From the NCBI GenBank assembly GCA_003030785.1, contig PYVH01000017.1:1-43469 (forward strand): DNA of 43,469 bases. Direction: 5' to 3'. Origin of the DNA: Marinobacter sp. B9-2 (GTDB taxonomy: Bacteria > Pseudomonadota > Gammaproteobacteria > Pseudomonadales > Oleiphilaceae). Position numbers and translations under genes: made by a program. Below are positions 32,982-42,907 of the stretch, one piece after another. How positions within the stretch are numbered: position 1 is the first letter of the stretch; every line of letters starts with the position of its first letter. The notes under the pieces were generated by a model. It worked only from the letters and a program-made list of their open reading frames with translations, did not search any database and had not been told where the DNA came from.

Positions 32982-33125
32982 CACAGATACGTTCCCGTTT
33001 TCATGTATTCATCAGTCGATAAAATCACCAGCAAAGCTGCCTACGTGGTGGTCTACCGCGCAAGGCCAAACGACAGGCACTCGAAGCGAAAGCCTCTGGT
33101 AATCAAAGGTTCAGGAGACTGTTGA

Positions 33126-33440
33126 TTACTTGGGAGGAAAAGGGTCTGGGCCAGAAAGTACACGGCCGGAATGAGAAGAATAGCCTTTCGGGCAGGGGGA
33201 AGATAACAGCACTACCGAGTCTCTAATTGCAGATTTCCCGACATGGGACGTTGAACACGGGCTACTGCAGCTGCCCTCGGCATTGAGCCCGGCGCAGTCA
33301 TGCATCACCTGGGTGTCTGGCAACATGACACAAGCCTCGGCCATGGGTTCCGCTTCAAAAGAGGTCGCGGCAACTCCCTGTGCAACGGGGAGAAGAGCCA
33401 CGAGCAGTAGTACTGCCAGTCCCATAAGCCGTGTGGTCAT
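33126..33440 (-). CDS. Small secreted Cys-containing protein, unknown function
   Basis: A 104-residue protein with a signal peptide (residues 1-25, VAQGVAA) and a small Cys-rich body: ACVMLPD, HDCAGLNAEGSCSSPC and SSPCPKG. The C-terminal tail SGPDPFPPK resembles the proline-ended tails of small secreted proteins that precede copper-resistance genes (CopL-like). The family is not certain. It may be the first gene of the thiol-redox operon: dsbG starts 145 bases downstream on the same strand. A role in copper binding or sensing in the periplasm is inference. Confidence 0.6.
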   Translation of the reverse strand: MTTRLMGLAVLLLVALLPVAQGVAATSFEAEPMAEACVMLPDTQVMHDCAGLNAEGSCSSPCSTSHVGKSAIRDSVVLLSSPCPKGYSSHSGRVLSGPDPFPPK

Positions 33441-33674
33441 CGCACTGATATCCTGATTACAGAACAGCTAAAACATCTTCCGCGTGGGAAGATAGTCGCC
33501 CACTTTAACCTACATTGGCGGAAGTGCAAACAGACACGCTCCATCACCGTATCCGCCAATTCGGCTACCAGAGTAAGATGTTGGCGGCGCACATAAGTTC
33601 CTCAAAAGCTTGGGTGTGGGGACTATCCGGGGATAAAACATCCGCTCTCCCTCGAGCCCTCAGTCGAGTGAAAA
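33441..33674. promoter_or_regulatory. Control region of the small Cys protein gene, with a dyad
   Basis: The stretch separates the minus-strand small protein gene from the end of merR. A dyad ATCTTCC-GCGTG-GGAAGAT (33475-33493) lies 35 to 53 bases upstream of the small-protein ATG, at a plausible operator place. It does not match the CueR-type box used elsewhere in the island. A 76-codon plus-strand frame starting here runs through the merR gene and has no protein-like features. Nothing else is visible. Confidence 0.35.
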
Positions 33675-34115
33675 TCATGTTCTTTCACGTTGATCGTTCC
33701 CCCCCACTGCCCCCTCATGCAATGATGCAATCAATGGGCAGGTAATATTGTACGGATGGGCATGGCACTGCTCAACCATCTCGCCCAGTACCTTCTCGAT
33801 TCTCCCCAGTTGGTCGATTTTCTCACGCACGTCCCGCAACTTGTGCTCGGCCAGAGCGCTGGCCTCCTGGCAGTGAGCGCCATCTTCAAGTTGTAGCAGG
33901 TCACTGATTTCGACAAGACTGAAGCCCAGCTGCTGAGCCGTTTTCACGAACATTAACCGCTCGATATCAGCTGGACCATAGCGCCTAATACCACCTGGAG
34001 GACGTTCCGGCTCCGGTACTAGACGTCGCCGCTGGTAATAGCGGATTGTCTCGACATGGACGTTGGCAGCCTTAGCCAGGCCACCGATGGTCAATGAATT
34101 CGCTTTATCCGGCAT
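33675..34115 (-). CDS. merR: Mercury-responsive regulator MerR
   Basis: A 146-residue MerR with the three Hg-binding cysteines at the canonical numbers: Cys82 (GAHCQEAS), Cys117 ([10 protein letters not shown]) and Cys126 (ITCPLIASL). HTH segments [18 protein letters not shown] and the wing [14 protein letters not shown] are typical. As a repressor-activator it holds RNA polymerase at the divergent merT promoter and opens it on Hg(II) binding. It is transcribed away from merTPA with 73 bases between the two starts. Confidence 0.95.
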   Translation of the reverse strand: MPDKANSLTIGGLAKAANVHVETIRYYQRRRLVPEPERPPGGIRRYGPADIERLMFVKTAQQLGFSLVEISDLLQLEDGAHCQEASALAEHKLRDVREKIDQLGRIEKVLGEMVEQCHAHPYNITCPLIASLHEGAVGGNDQRERT

Positions 34116-34120
34116 ACCCC

Positions 34121-34151
34121 TTGACTCCGTAGCTGACTACGGAAGTAATCT
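34121..34151 (+). promoter_or_regulatory. MerR-controlled merTPA promoter
   Basis: Plus strand: -35 TTGACT (34121-34126), 19-base spacer with the dyad CCGTAGCTGACTACGG (34127-34142), -10 TAATCT (34146-34151). Both hexamers, the spacer length and the GTAC-type dyad correspond to the classic Tn501/Tn21 mer promoter, with small changes in the dyad centre. Confidence 0.92.
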
Positions 34152-34188
34152 TATCTCATCGAATGAAACCATGAAAGGTGTCAGCGTT

Positions 34189-34539
34189 ATGCCGAATTCC
34201 AAATCGGGGCGTGTCCCCTTGGCTGCGGGAGGTATTGCGGGCCTTTTGGCTTCGGCCTGCTGTCTCGGACCGCTGGTACTTGTCGCGCTGGGTGTCTCCG
34301 GTGCCTGGATGGGCAACCTCACGGCTCTTGAACCTTACCGCCCGATTTTCATCGGCGTTGCATTGGTGGCCATGTTCTTCGCCTGGCGTCGAATCTTCCG
34401 GCCAGTGGAACAGTGTCAACCCGGTGAAGTGTGTGCCGTACCACGGGTGCGAACGACTTATAAGGTGATCTTTTGGGCAGTAACGGCACTGATACTGGTC
34501 GCCCTGTTGTTTCCCTATGCCCTTCCTCTGTTTTATTGA
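34189..34539 (+). CDS. merT: Mercuric ion transporter MerT
   Basis: A 116-residue inner-membrane protein with three helices. The Cys pairs match MerT numbering exactly: Cys24-Cys25 in helix 1 (LASACCLGPL) and Cys76 with Cys82 in the cytoplasmic loop (EQCQPGEVCAV). It takes Hg(II) from MerP and moves it to MerA in the cytoplasm. I start at the ATG at 34189, where the family begins, with AAAGGTG upstream; the longer frames from 34063 or 34171 run into the promoter region. Confidence 0.94.
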   Translation: MPNSKSGRVPLAAGGIAGLLASACCLGPLVLVALGVSGAWMGNLTALEPYRPIFIGVALVAMFFAWRRIFRPVEQCQPGEVCAVPRVRTTYKVIFWAVTALILVALLFPYALPLFY

Positions 34540-34553
34540 AAGGAGATTGTCCC

Positions 34554-34850
34554 ATGAAAATGCGCTTTGCCATGACGTTGCTTTTCGCCCTGCTCAGCAT
34601 GCCCTCGTGGGCCGCCATGCAGACAGTGACGCTTTCAGTTCCGGGGATGACCTGTTCCGCATGCCCCATTACCATCAAGCTGGCCTTGAACAAGGTGGAC
34701 GGTGTTTCACAAGTCGACGTGAGCTATCCGGATCGAGAAGCCGTGATTACCTTTGACGACACACGAACATCGGTGGAAGCCTTAACCCAGGCAACGGGCG
34801 ATGTCGGCTATCCCTCCACCCTGAAATCCCTGGAAACGGACAGTAAGTGA
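34554..34850 (+). CDS. merP: Periplasmic mercury-binding protein MerP
   Basis: A 98-residue protein with a signal peptide (residues 1-21, SMPSWA) and a ferredoxin-like HMA domain. The metal site is GMTCSACPITIK (Cys34, Cys37). It binds Hg(II) in the periplasm and passes it to MerT. The ATG at 34554 follows AAAGGAG. merT ends 14 bases upstream. Confidence 0.95.
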   Translation: MKMRFAMTLLFALLSMPSWAAMQTVTLSVPGMTCSACPITIKLALNKVDGVSQVDVSYPDREAVITFDDTRTSVEALTQATGDVGYPSTLKSLETDSK

Positions 34851-34921
34851 GTTGTGATAAAGGACTCCAAGCGCCCTCTGTTACACGCGACTCGGCGCCT
34901 GCCGTGACAATGCCCCAGTAA

Positions 34922-36343
<1,422 letters not shown>

Positions 36344-36376
36344 GTATTTGCCAAGGCGCCTTCAACCCAACCTCTA

Positions 36377-37126
36377 TCATGCAAGTTCGGACGCTTTCTG
36401 GTGCCTTAGGCGAGCCATGAGCAGCTTGGCAACAATCGGTAACAGGGTAATGCCACTGACCAGAATCAGAAGCACCGTCACCACCCCGGACTCAGAGGCC
36501 ATGAGCAAGCCACCAAACGCTGTGATCAAATACGCTGTCGGAATAACACCGGCCAGAGTTGCGACCACGAATCGCCAGAACGCGATCGGTGTCAGGCCGG
36601 CTGCATAGCTGACGGCATCGAAGGAGATAAAGGGCACCAATCGCGACGCAAAAATGACAAGCATCAACCCGCCCTGGGAGCGGTCCTTGCCCAGCCAATT
36701 CAATACCGGACGTACCCGCCTCCAGCGATGGATAACGTCGTACCCCAAGGATCGAGCAATGGCGAAAGCGATCAGTGCGCCGGCCTCAGCACCGATAACT
36801 ACGATGACTGTTCCCCATAGCGATCCATAGGCCGTACCGGCAACCATGGCGATCGGGGCGCTGGGGATCGGGCTCAGGACAATGGCCGTGATCATCAGGC
36901 CAATGATACCCACCGGCCCCCAATACCCCAGTTGGTCAATCCATTCCGACAAGGCCGCCTTGTTGGTCACGGTGGTCAATGCTCCGGTCTCCAGCATGAC
37001 CCAATAGATCGCAGCCAGTGCAACCAGCAAGAGCAGAACCCCGACTACTTTTGCTTTTGCGTTCGGTCTAACTCCCATGCCTGCCATGGGTACCCGATGA
37101 AATTCATGGTTCAGGGTGGTAGTCAT
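36377..37126 (-). CDS. TVP38/TMEM64-family (DedA-like SNARE-associated) membrane protein
   Basis: A 249-residue inner-membrane protein with about five helices. The core motif of the VTT (SNARE-associated Golgi) domain is GTAYGSLWGTVIVVIGAEAG ALIAF (near residue 115), followed by FASRLVPFISFDAVSYAAGLT. Such proteins occur in some mer and other metal loci, and DedA relatives act on lipid flipping or ion homeostasis. I use the ATG at 37126 (after AGAGGAGA); a longer frame from 37210 overlaps the preceding small gene. It follows the 61-residue protein gene with a 23-base overlap and converges on merA. Confidence 0.85.
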   Translation of the reverse strand: MTTTLNHEFHRVPMAGMGVRPNAKAKVVGVLLLLVALAAIYWVMLETGALTTVTNKAALSEWIDQLGYWGPVGIIGLMITAIVLSPIPSAPIAMVAGTAYGSLWGTVIVVIGAEAGALIAFAIARSLGYDVIHRWRRVRPVLNWLGKDRSQGGLMLVIFASRLVPFISFDAVSYAAGLTPIAFWRFVVATLAGVIPTAYLITAFGGLLMASESGVVTVLLILVSGITLLPIVAKLLMARLRHQKASELA

Positions 37127-37289
37127 AGTCTCCTCTGGCGTTCTTACTCGCGCGTCCAGAATCGTCCCTGTTTTTCGAAAACAGGTACTTGCCGAGGGCT
37201 GCGACGCCAAGTACCAAGGCGACGATGAGCAAAAGGGATATCAACCCCCTTCCCGCCATTCCAAACATGCATGCCTCATTCGTCATCAT
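37104..37289 (-). CDS. Small single-helix membrane protein
   Basis: A 61-residue protein with one hydrophobic helix (residues 13-36, LISLLLIVALVLGVAALGKYL) and a charged tail ending in DYDYHPEP. The N-terminus holds two Met and a Cys (MMTNEACMFGM), perhaps a metal ligand. The ATG follows AGGAGATTGAC, a strong ribosome-binding site, so it is probably translated. Its stop lies 23 bases inside the TVP38-type gene, and it follows copA by about 34 bases, so all three could be one unit. No family known to me. Confidence 0.65.
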   Translation of the reverse strand: MMTNEACMFGMAGRGLISLLLIVALVLGVAALGKYLFSKNRDDSGRASKNARGDYDYHPEP

Positions 37290-37322
37290 GTCAATCTCCT
37301 GATTCTGTGTGTGCCAGGCCTC

Positions 37323-39809
37323 TTACGAGACACTGGCCTGTGCGGCTCCGCTTTCGCTGATACTGCTCTCCACGGAGCTTCCGCTATCGGATTTGAACCG
37401 GCCCAGTCGGAGGGAATTGGTCACCACAAACACACTGGAAAGGCTCATGGCACCCGCAGCCAGCATGGGGTTGAGCAGATAACCGGTAAACGGGAACAGA
37501 ACACCTGCGGCCACGGGGATCAGTGCCAGGTTGTATCCGTAGGCCCAGACAAAATTGCCAAGAATCGTTTTGCGGGTGCGCCGGGAGAGCGCTGCAGCAT
37601 CCACGATGCCCCGGAGGTCGCCGCGCATCAGAACCACGTCGCCGGCCTCGATGGCAATGTCGGTACCGGTGCCGATGGCGATACCCACATCGGCTTGCGC
37701 CAGGGCCGGTGCGTCATTGATACCGTCACCCACAAAAGCAACCCGGGCACCTTCCTCTTGCAGGCGCTTCACTTCGGACGCTTTCTGGTCCGGCAATACC
37801 TCCGCAAGCACCCGTTCGATACCGGCTTGCCGCGCAATCGCCTCGGCGGTGGCGCGGTTGTCACCGGTGAGCATGGCCACGCTGAGCCCTGATGACTTGA
37901 GCGCAGCAATCGCTTCCACCGAGCCGTTCTTGAGCGGATCGGCCACGGCAATCAGCGCGGCGAGGCGTCCGTCGACGGCAACATACAGCGGGGATTTGGC
38001 TTTTTCAGCAAGTGACACCGCATCGTCGGCGACGCTGGCCAGGTCGATACCGAGGCGGCGCATATAACGGTCCGCGCCCACATTGATCCGGCGTCCGGCC
38101 ACCTGTGCCTGGATGCCGTAGCCCGGCTCCGCCTGGAATTCACTGATCGCGGGTAACGTGAGGCCCCGATCCCTTGCGCCCTTGACGATGGCTTCCCCGA
38201 TGGGATGTTCACTTTCGGTCTCCACAGCCGCAACCCAGGCCAGGACCTCATCCTCGCGGCCTTCCACCAGTATGAAATCTGTCAGCTCAGGCTGGCCCCG
38301 AGTCAGGGTGCCGGTTTTATCGAGGACGATGGTGTCCATCCGAGACAGTGTCTCCAGGGCCGCGCCTTTGCGGAACAGCACGCCCATTTCGGCGCCCTTA
38401 CCGGTTCCGACCATAATGGCTGTTGGCGTAGCCAGTCCCATCGCGCAGGGACAAGCAATCAGCAGTACGCTGACCGTCGTGACGAAGGCAAAGGACAGGG
38501 CCGGCTCGGGCCCGAAGCTGAACCAGGTGATGAACGTCAGAATCGCGAGTACAATCACAATGGGAACGAAAATTCCCGCTATCTTGTCGGCCAGCGCCTG
38601 AATCGGGGGTTTATCAGCCTGGGCCGATTCCACCATTCTGATGATCTGTGCCAGAACGGTGTCCGCACCGACCCTCGTAGCCCGGAACGTCAGGGAACCG
38701 TTCTTATTAATGGTTCCACCCACCAGCTCGGCGTCTTTCTGTTTGGCCACGGGAACGGGCTCGCCGCTGATCATGGACTCGTCCACGTAGGATTGGCCTT
38801 CCTCCACCACGCCATCAACAGGAACCCGCTCTCCCGGGCGCACCTGGATACGGTCACCAGGTACCACGGCTTCGATGGGCACTTCGACGGCTTCCCCATC
38901 CCGAATGACACGGGCGGTCTTGGCCTACAATTGCAGAAGTTTTTTGATTGCCTCCGACGTCCGGCCTTTGGCGACGTGCTCAAAGTAGCGTCCCAGCAGA
39001 ATGAGCGTCACGATTACTGCCGCTGCCTCGAAATAACTCTCGGCGGTACCGGCGGGAAAGAATCCTGGAACCAGCAGTGCTGCGACGGAGTAGAAATAGG
39101 CAGCGCTGGTGCCGATCATAACCAGGCTGTTCATGCCAGGGTTGACATGGCGCAATTCAGTGTACCCGGACCGGAAAAACCTCAGTCCGGCATAAAACAA
39201 CACCGGCGTGGTTAGTAGCCACTCAATTGCCATCCATCCCCGATGGGGTAAGACACTGACATATAGAGCCTCAAGAGCAGGGATCATTTTACCCATGGCA
39301 ATCAGAACAATCGGGATAGTCAGCGCCGCAGCGAAGAGCACTTTCCGGCGGAGGTCGATGCCCTCCCTGTCCTGCTCTTCCGTTTCGCTATTGGCGTCCG
39401 GCTCCTGAGGTTCATACCCTGCGTCGCGGATAGCCTGATGAATTTGCGGCACTGACAGGGTGTCAGACAGGAACTCCACAAACGCTTTCCGGGTAGTCAG
39501 ATTGACACTGGCCTTAACCATGCCGGGTTGCTTGTTCAATGACTGCTCAATCCGGGATACGCAGGAGCCACAGGTCATTCCGATGACCGGAATCTCAGCC
39601 GACTGTAGCCGTGGCTGGTAACCCGCCTCCTTAATCGAGTCGATTAGCATGGCCGGCGTGGTAGGCTGGTCAAATTCCACGGTGGCTTTTCCGGTCGCCA
39701 GATTCACCTGGGCTTCCGCAACGCCGGGCTCACCCATGAGCGCCTTTTCAATCCGCCCGACGCACGAAGCGCAAGACATTCCATCAACACGAATCTCTAT
39801 TCGTTGCAT
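37323..39809 (-). pseudogene. copA: CopA-type Cu(I)-exporting P-type ATPase with an in-frame amber stop
   Basis: The reading frame is continuous from ATG 39809 to 37323 (828 residues) except for one TAG at codon 295 (38927-38925). Two HMA domains (GMSCASC at residues 10-16; GMTCGSC at 77-83), membrane helices, the CPC motif [21 protein letters not shown] and [14 protein letters not shown] are all present. The stop follows KKLLQL, and the reading resumes with [15 protein letters not shown], so a Gln codon (CAG) has probably become TAG. The gene would give a 294-residue N-part and, perhaps from GTG at 38882, a 519-residue C-part. It is otherwise intact, suggesting a recent loss, suppression or a sequencing error. 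It follows cueR by 69 bases. Confidence 0.9.
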
Positions 39810-39878
39810 ACCCGTTTGGCTCCTCGGCACAGCTAACTCCGTGCCTTTAATCAGTTCATTCGCAGGCAACTGGCAGCG

Positions 39879-40280
39879 TCACCCTCGCTGGGCTATGGCT
39901 TCGACAATCGGGCAGCCGTCCATGGGTCCTTCACCGGAGCATTCCTCCAGGGTTTCCGACAGGACGGCCTCAATGCGGGACAGGCTCTGAATCTGATGCC
40001 GGATTTTTTCCAGTTGCTTCTTTGCAATTCGCTTGGCCTCGGCGCGGTCGCCATTGGCGTCCTGAAGCATCAGGAGTTCGCGAATCTCATCAAGGGTGAA
40101 ACCCCATTGCTTGGCGTGGATGATGAATTGCAGCCTGGCGATCGCATCCTCGGGGTAACGACGATAATTCGATTGGGTTCGGGCAGGCTCTGGCATGAGA
40201 TTTTCCCGCTCGTAAAAGCGAATGGCATGGCTGGCCACGCCGCTTTTTTCAGAGAGTTCGCCGATATTGAACGTTTTCAT
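39879..40280 (-). CDS. cueR: CueR/HmrR-type MerR regulator (copper)
   Basis: A 133-residue MerR-family regulator. The HTH is NIGELSEKSGVASHAIRFYE; the metal loop near the C-terminus is ECSGEGPMDGCPIVEA with Cys114 and Cys123. Metal position 79-80 lacks Cys, as in monovalent sensors, though the spacing of the loop Cys (9) is one longer than in E. coli CueR (8). It should activate its own promoter and copA, and perhaps the two other boxes with the same sequence. Upstream sits a promoter of the MerR type, facing this gene. Confidence 0.85.
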   Translation of the reverse strand: MKTFNIGELSEKSGVASHAIRFYERENLMPEPARTQSNYRRYPEDAIARLQFIIHAKQWGFTLDEIRELLMLQDANGDRAEAKRIAKKQLEKIRHQIQSLSRIEAVLSETLEECSGEGPMDGCPIVEAIAQRG

Positions 40281-40318
40281 TCCTGCACCTCAAAACGAGT
40301 GGTCAATGACTTATCCTA

Positions 40319-40349
40319 ACCATAACCTTAAAGTAAACTTTAAGGTCAA
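40319..40349 (-). promoter_or_regulatory. CueR-type promoter of cueR-copA
   Basis: Minus strand: -35 TTGACC (40349-40344), 19-base spacer, -10 TATGGT (40324-40319). The dyad is a perfect palindrome: ACCTTAAAGT-AA-ACTTTAAGGT on the plus strand (40325-40346). The cueR ATG lies 39 bases downstream. The gene pair to the right (Met-rich peptide and oxidase) is divergent and has no such spacing in its direction. Confidence 0.8.
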
Positions 40350-40401
40350 GGTATTTTTCATGCATTGTCAGATCGGGGGCGATGCACCAAACTGGGCCAA
40401 G

Positions 40402-40425
40402 GCCCCGCTTTAAATCAAGTGGGGC
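40402..40425 (+). promoter_or_regulatory. Leader hairpin before the Met-rich peptide gene
   Basis: GCCCCGCTT and AAGTGGGGC pair (one G-U) around the loop TAAATC, ending 20 bases before the ATG of the Met-rich peptide and just before its ribosome-binding site. A run of A follows on the plus strand, so it is not a terminator in that direction. It may stabilise the 5' end of the message or affect translation. Confidence 0.4.
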
Positions 40426-40445
40426 AAAAAGACGGAGACACTGTA

Positions 40446-40667
40446 ATGAAGGTTTTTGAAAGGCTGGTTACGCTGATGATAGGACTTTTCCTGCCCCTTT
40501 TCGCATTCGCTGATGGGCCCGGGCGCATGGGAGAAGGCATGATGGGTGGCAACATGATGCAGGGCATGGGCGGTATGGGGCTATTCATGATGATGATAAT
40601 GATTCTTCTGGTTGTGCTATTGATACTGGCGATTCTGGCACTGATCAAATACCTGAGGAACAAGTGA
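40446..40667 (+). CDS. Met-rich small membrane protein beside the multicopper oxidase
   Basis: A 73-residue protein with a signal-like helix (residues 1-23, ending FAFADG), a Met/Gly-rich linker (RMGEGMMGGNMMQGMGGMG) and a C-terminal transmembrane helix (LFMMMIMILLVVLLILAIL). Clustered methionines bind Cu(I) in periplasmic copper proteins, so this could present copper to the oxidase encoded next. The ATG at 40446 follows ACGGAGAC; the longer frame from 40365 overlaps the promoter region. Its TGA overlaps the oxidase start (TGATG). No named family that I recognise. Confidence 0.75.
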   Translation: MKVFERLVTLMIGLFLPLFAFADGPGRMGEGMMGGNMMQGMGGMGLFMMMIMILLVVLLILAILALIKYLRNK

Positions 40668-42241
40668 TGAGCAGGGAAAAAAGTGTCCATAGGCGCACGG
40701 TCCTTCGGGCTGCGGCGGGCACCGGCGTCCTTCTCACGTTGTCGCCGGGACTTCTGCTTACCGGGTGTGATGGAGGGGTAAAAGCGGTTGAATCGGAAAC
40801 GCTCGGCCTTGATTCCGATGAATACGATGTTGAACTGAATCTTCACGCCATGCCCGATTCGGTGCCCATTCTTCCGGGCGCCCCCAGTGAAGTGTGGCGC
40901 TATAGGGCGGAATTGCTGAAAGGCCCGCAAAACACAGTCACCGAAAACCCGGACAGTTACCTCGGCCCAACGATCCGGCTGCGCCACGGCCAGACCGTCA
41001 AAATCCATATTCACAATGAGCTGCCAGAGGACACCACCGTCCACTGGCACGGGCTTCATGTGCCTTCCGACGTAGACGGACAACCAAGACTTCCGATCCG
41101 CCCAGGCGAGACAATGACTGTAGGCTTTGAGGTACTGGACCGGGCCGGACTGTTCTGGTACCACTCCCATGCCCATGGCAAGCAGGGCGGTCGCGTGGGA
41201 TTTCAGAGTTACGCGGGCCTGGCCGGGCTCCTGATCGTTGAAGATGAAGAGGAAGCGGGCCTCAAATTGCCGTCGGGCGATAACGAGCTGTTACTGGTGC
41301 TTCAGGACCGCACCTTTGCTGGTAACAATGAACTGGTTTACATGGGCGGTGGCAGGGGGTCCATGATGGATCGTATGCACGGTTTTCTGGGGGACAGAGT
41401 GCTGGCTAACGGGGCGCCTCCAACCACCCGTAAGGTTGCCACCCGCCCATACAGAATTCGGGTTCTCAATGGCTCTAACGCTCGCATCTACAAACTGGCC
41501 TGGAGCGACGGGCGACCTGTCACCGTTATCGGTGCAGACGGCGGCCTTCTTCAGGAACCGGAAGACAGACCTTACGCCGTGCTGGCTCCGGCTCAGCGGC
41601 TTGATATCTGGGTTGACCTTTCCGAGTTCCAGCCGGGTGATGCGCTGGAGCTTATCAGTGACCGTTTCCGGGCAGGCATGATGAGCGGCGGTATGATGGA
41701 CGGAATGGGCATGATGGGCAGCAACGCCCTGCCCCTCGGCAGCCGATTCCCCCTGGCCAGGCTGGAGGTGGCCGAGTCAGTAGAGGCCAGCGAACCTTTA
41801 CCGGCACAGCTAGGTGTGCAGCGGCAAAAAATACCGGTAAACCGCAATACGCGAATCCGGTCGTTCGAGTTAAGCCCGGTGATGATGCGGGGATTTGCCA
41901 TAAATGGCCGGCGGTTTGACGGAACGAATGTCGCGGATGACGAAAAAGTCCGCCTTGGTGACACGGAAATCTGGGAATTCCACAACAGCACACCGATGCC
42001 TCACCCGATGCATATTCATGGCTTGCAGTTCAACGTTGTAGGGCGACGAGGCGGCAACTCGGACAGTCTACAGCAGGGCCTGGTAGACAGTGGCTGGCAC
42101 GACACGGTTCTGGTCATGCCCCGTGAAACGGTTCAGGTGGCGATGAAATTCGAGCGCTTTGACGGCCTTTACATCTACCACTGTCATAACATGGAACATG
42201 AAGATGCAGGAATGATGCGCTATTTTCAGGTGCAAGGCTAA
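40667..42241 (+). CDS. Multicopper oxidase, CueO/CopA-like, Tat-exported with lipobox
   Basis: A 524-residue multicopper oxidase. The signal has the Tat motif RRTVLRA and ends in a lipobox, LLTGC (Cys34), so it is probably a Tat-exported lipoprotein. The copper ligands are HWHG (126-129), WYHSHAHG (164-171), HPMHIHG (446-452) and HCHNMEHEDAGMM (505-517). A Met-rich stretch, MMSGGMMDGMGMMG near residue 330, resembles the substrate-binding loop of CueO, where it draws Cu(I). It should oxidise toxic Cu(I) to Cu(II) in the periplasm. The ATG at 40667 overlaps the previous stop. A GTG at 40664 would add one residue. Confidence 0.93.
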   Translation: MSREKSVHRRTVLRAAAGTGVLLTLSPGLLLTGCDGGVKAVESETLGLDSDEYDVELNLHAMPDSVPILPGAPSEVWRYRAELLKGPQNTVTENPDSYLGPTIRLRHGQTVKIHIHNELPEDTTVHWHGLHVPSDVDGQPRLPIRPGETMTVGFEVLDRAGLFWYHSHAHGKQGGRVGFQSYAGLAGLLIVEDEEEAGLKLPSGDNELLLVLQDRTFAGNNELVYMGGGRGSMMDRMHGFLGDRVLANGAPPTTRKVATRPYRIRVLNGSNARIYKLAWSDGRPVTVIGADGGLLQEPEDRPYAVLAPAQRLDIWVDLSEFQPGDALELISDRFRAGMMSGGMMDGMGMMGSNALPLGSRFPLARLEVAESVEASEPLPAQLGVQRQKIPVNRNTRIRSFELSPVMMRGFAINGRRFDGTNVADDEKVRLGDTEIWEFHNSTPMPHPMHIHGLQFNVVGRRGGNSDSLQQGLVDSGWHDTVLVMPRETVQVAMKFERFDGLYIYHCHNMEHEDAGMMRYFQVQG

Positions 42242-42275
42242 ACGCCACGACATCCCTCTTAGCGCACACTCATTG

Positions 42276-42635
42276 TCAGAATGCTTTCGTCGAGCGTGAA
42301 GCATCCGAGACCCTGGACTGAGAAGCCACCGACTGGACATCACCAGCCTCGCCCGCCTGTTCAACTGCGGTCACCGAGCCTTTCTTGTCCTTGGATTTGT
42401 TCATGCACAACCCCAGGCCACACATGATCAGACATGGCAGGAGGAAGATCAATATAGGCGCGACCCCGAGCAGCACAAGCGTATCCCAGCCAAAAATCAG
42501 TCCGGCGGAGACCCCAATAGCACCAAACAACCACCAACGGCGTGGCCCCGTCAGCAATCCCATGAGCCCTCGTGAGCCGGTATCCGGGTTCGTCTTGCCC
42601 TTTTCGTCACAGTTCGATTTGTTACAGCAACTCAT
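42276..42635 (-). CDS. Small Cys-rich two-helix membrane protein
   Basis: A 119-residue protein with a Cys-rich N-terminus (MSCCNKSNCDEK), two hydrophobic helices (about residues 33-54 and 58-77) with more Cys (LLPCLIMCGLGLCMNKSK) and a polar tail. The Cys sites at the start and by the membrane suit a metal-binding membrane protein. It stands alone behind a promoter box of the CueR type 87 bases upstream, which strengthens the reading that it belongs to the copper regulon. It converges on the oxidase gene. I recognise no named family. Confidence 0.7.
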   Translation of the reverse strand: MSCCNKSNCDEKGKTNPDTGSRGLMGLLTGPRRWWLFGAIGVSAGLIFGWDTLVLLGVAPILIFLLPCLIMCGLGLCMNKSKDKKGSVTAVEQAGEAGDVQSVASQSRVSDASRSTKAF

Positions 42636-42721
42636 TATATATTCACCTTTCCAAAAATCGTTCTCAGTTTCTCACGTTCACCGTTGGAGCGGAGAACAGC
42701 CTTGCAACCAGCGACGTCAAG

Positions 42722-42752
42722 AAAATAACCTTGAAGCAAGGTTTAAGGTCAA
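42722..42752 (-). promoter_or_regulatory. CueR-type promoter of the Cys-rich membrane protein
   Basis: Minus strand: -35 TTGACC (42752-42747), 19-base spacer with the dyad ACCTTGCTTCAAGGT, -10 TATTTT (42727-42722). This is the third copy in the window of the box seen at 40.3 kb and 27.0 kb. The gene it faces starts at 42635. The dyad core differs from the other two, so affinity may differ too. Confidence 0.68.
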
Positions 42753-42907
42753 GCATTTTATAAAGAAACCAGATCGGACCTGCCACGCGGCTCTGATTTT
42801 CCAGAAAGTGATGGCATCGAAATAAAAAACTGCTAGCATCTGGTGAACTAGGTGACGAAGGTTTTGTCACAGCGGTGAAGATCGACAGGTTGGTGCCCGA
42901 TATCAAG

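Noticed and set aside
33515-33745. 76-codon plus-strand frame between the small Cys protein and merR
   Set aside because: It runs into the merR coding region in antisense, has no ribosome-binding site and shows no protein-like pattern.
33441-34160. Tn21/Tn501-like transposon ends around the mer genes
   Set aside because: The 38-bp terminal repeats of that family and any tnpA or tnpR are not seen; the mer genes are embedded among other metal genes.
37323-38882. Reading the C-terminal 519 residues as an independent P-type ATPase
   Set aside because: It lacks the metal-binding domains and all first helices; it is in frame with the upstream part across one TAG, so a single mutated gene is the simpler reading.
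38205-39215. 336-codon plus-strand frame opposite copA
   Set aside because: It crosses the amber codon region and its translation is low-complexity; CopA motifs are on the minus strand in one frame on both sides of the stop.
40319-40445. CueR box acting also rightward on the Met-rich peptide and oxidase
   Set aside because: The dyad is symmetric, but in the plus direction no TTGACC-like -35 lies at the needed distance from a -10, so I assign it to cueR-copA only; a separate promoter for the oxidase was not found.
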